NCBI RefSeq assembly: GCF_021245725.1
Contig: NZ_JAJGSX010000041.1
Location: 1-64,000 of the forward strand
DNA: 64,000 nucleotides
Source of the DNA: Pseudonocardia sp. TRM90224
Lineage (GTDB): Bacteria > Actinomycetota > Actinomycetes > Mycobacteriales > Pseudonocardiaceae
Reading direction: 5' to 3'
In this document: positions 62,645 to 64,000 of the stretch, one piece after another
Position numbering within the stretch: the first letter of the stretch is position 1
Layout of the letters: each line of letters opens with the position of its first letter
Translations under genes and position numbers: made by a program
The notes under the pieces: model-generated
Seen by the model: only the letters and a program-made list of their open reading frames with translations
Database searches by the model: none
Told to the model about the DNA's origin: nothing

Positions 62645-63891
62645 GGGCCCGGGCGTTCACCATCACCCTCATGGCGCTCGCGCTCGCGGCCTGCGCCCCA
62701 CCCGCTGCCGACGACGTCGACGTGCACCGCACCACCGGACCGCTCTCCATCGGGTTCGTCGACAGCCTGTCCGGGCCGCTCGCCGGCGCCGGGACCGACA
62801 TGCTGCAGGGCGCACGCCTCTGGCTCGACGAGAACGGCGGCACGATGTCGGGCCGCCCGGTCGAGCTGCTCGTCGAGGACGACCACGGCTCGACCGAGAC
62901 CGGCGTGCAGGTGACGAAGCGGCTGGTCGAGGCGAACGGCGCCGACCTCGTGATCGGGCCGCTGGCCGGCAACGTCGGCGTCGCGCTCGGCCGGTACGTC
63001 ACCACCACCGAGGTCCCGCTGGTCTACCCCATCCCGACGAGCGACGTGTTCGTCCACGAGAACTACCCGACGGTGTTCCCCGTCACCGGCACGGCGCCGC
63101 AGTTCAACGCGCCGCTCGGGCAGTGGGCCGTCGCCAAGGGGCACCGCAGGGTCGTCACGATCTGCTCCGACTACGCGTTCGGCCAGCAGGTCTGCGGCGG
63201 CTTCGCCGACCGGTTCCGCGCCGCCGGCGGCGAGCTCATCTCCCAGATCTGGCCGCCGCTGGGCAGCTCCGACTTCGCGCCGTTCATCTCACAGCTGCAA
63301 CGCACGCCCGCCGACGCCGTGTTCGTCGGCCTGATCGGCGCGGACAGCGTGAAGTTCCTGAAGGCGTGGAAGGACTTCGGGATGTCCGGACGCGCGACGC
63401 TGCTCGGCTCCGACCCCGCGTTCGACCAGGCCGTGCTGCGCGGCGTGGGCGCCGACGCCGTCGGGCTGGTCTCGGTCGGGCACTTCGCCGAGGGCCGCGA
63501 CAACCCGCTGACCAGGAAGTTCAGCGAGTCCTTCCAGCGCGCCTACAAGAAGCTGCCCAGCTACTACGCCGCCAGCGGCTACCTCGCCGTCGACTGGACG
63601 GCACGGGCGATCGCGGCGAACGGCGGCAAGGTCGGCGAGGCGGCCGACTTCGTGCGGGTGATGCGCTCGATCGACTACCCCGACAGCGTGTTCGGCCCGA
63701 TCACCGTCGACGACCGCGGCCAGCCGGTCTACAGCGTCTACCTGCGGGAGGTCGCGGCGGGCCCGGGGAACCTGCCCTGGAACACCGTCACCGAGACCAT
63801 CCCGGACGTCGGCGCCACCGGCGGGCTCAGCTACGACGAGTACCTCTCCCGGCCCATCTTCTCCCGCGGCTACCAGGGAGGCACCCCGTGA
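62641..63891 (+). CDS. ABC importer substrate-binding lipoprotein (LivJ/AmiC/FmdD-like)
   Basis: 416 aa. Signal peptide with lipobox LAAC (Cys18). Periplasmic-binding fold type I: SIGFVDSLSGPLAGAGTDML and IGPLAGNVGVALG near the N-terminus. The family includes binding proteins for branched-chain amino acids, urea and amides, and aromatic acids. It probably binds the compound that the co-encoded hydroxylase acts on. Overlaps livM (ATGA) and livG (GTGA). Confidence 0.9.
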   Translation: MRARAFTITLMALALAACAPPAADDVDVHRTTGPLSIGFVDSLSGPLAGAGTDMLQGARLWLDENGGTMSGRPVELLVEDDHGSTETGVQVTKRLVEANGADLVIGPLAGNVGVALGRYVTTTEVPLVYPIPTSDVFVHENYPTVFPVTGTAPQFNAPLGQWAVAKGHRRVVTICSDYAFGQQVCGGFADRFRAAGGELISQIWPPLGSSDFAPFISQLQRTPADAVFVGLIGADSVKFLKAWKDFGMSGRATLLGSDPAFDQAVLRGVGADAVGLVSVGHFAEGRDNPLTRKFSESFQRAYKKLPSYYAASGYLAVDWTARAIAANGGKVGEAADFVRVMRSIDYPDSVFGPITVDDRGQPVYSVYLREVAAGPGNLPWNTVTETIPDVGATGGLSYDEYLSRPIFSRGYQGGTP

Positions 63892-64000
63892 CCCACGCAC
63901 TCAAGACCGCGCCGAGGACCGTGCTGGACCTCGAAGACATCGGGCGCGAGTACGGCGGGCTGCGCGCACTCGCGCAGGTCAGCTTCAGCGTCGCCGAGGG
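63888..64000 (+). CDS. ABC importer ATPase (LivG-like), cut by the window end
   Basis: First 37 codons from GTG (GTGA overlap). VLDLEDIGREYGGLRALAQV is the start of a LivG/LivF-type ATPase, before the Walker A motif, which lies outside. Completes the Liv-type importer whose other subunits precede it; LivF is expected next. Confidence 0.85.
   Translation, partial: MTHALKTAPRTVLDLEDIGREYGGLRALAQVSFSVAE

Overview
This is high-GC DNA with many GTG and some TTG starts, 1-11 bp translational-coupling overlaps and many near-leaderless promoters (a TAnnnT-like hexamer ending 6-7 bp before the start codon). Lsr2, MptB and the mycobacterial-type sufR-sufBDCSU-sufT locus point to an actinobacterium, most likely a Pseudonocardia-like member of the Pseudonocardiaceae. 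That placement is inference from gene content; no rRNA or tRNA gene was recognised in the window.

Region 1 (1-11510) is the actinobacterial SUF iron-sulfur assembly operon on the minus strand (sufR-B-D-C-S-U-T). A CAAC-N6-GTTG operator covers the first base of sufR. Divergent from it run mptB, an ABC exporter pair and a quinone reductase. The order matches the mycobacterial sufR-mptB-ABC-ctaA-qor block, but ctaA is absent and its place is a 534 bp repeat-filled gap. Region 2 (11552-18944) holds an S9 peptidase, a VOC protein, a class C-type serine hydrolase, Lsr2, a Baeyer-Villiger-type monooxygenase and a lipoprotein. Region 3 (19026-23449) is a ribonucleotide reductase operon with tandem NrdR boxes, a cobalamin riboswitch, nrdA and nrdB. 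NrdB has Phe in place of the radical Tyr, as in Mn/Fe class Ic enzymes. Region 4 (23612-27799) has a TetR-acyltransferase pair, two odd amidohydrolase-fold proteins and an ArsR-SRPBCC pair under palindromic operators.

Region 5 (27891-36725) is a minus-strand catabolic operon: sugar ABC importer (binding protein and two permeases, no ATPase), enolase-superfamily enzyme, metallo-beta-lactamase-fold protein, MFS carrier, COG3618-type amidohydrolase and beta-propeller lactonase. A divergent GntR gene has a perfect palindromic operator in the 50 bp gap. The content suggests use of a sugar acid or its lactone. Region 6 (36729-51793) is mixed: membrane protein, YdeI-like, SGNH hydrolase, two large ATPase-type regulators, two ECF sigma factors with partners, DHFR-like reductase, MFS and polysaccharide deacetylase. 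Region 7 (51927-53813) is a FlaA1/CapD-type nucleotide-sugar dehydratase.

Region 8 (54006-64000) is the best candidate for an undescribed system. A divergent pair (Nramp-fold transporter without the metal motifs, and an RraA-like aldolase) and a three-subunit molybdenum hydroxylase operon fused to a Liv-type ABC importer both carry a TGGTATACCA palindrome, and a GntR regulator sits between them. The hydroxylase active-site loop reads VYRAVGHP, unlike CO dehydrogenase.

Throughout the intergenic DNA there are at least three families of long near-perfect palindromes (6, 5 and 2 copies) plus two single large inverted repeats. They look like REP/MITE-type elements; most copies of one family sit between convergent genes.
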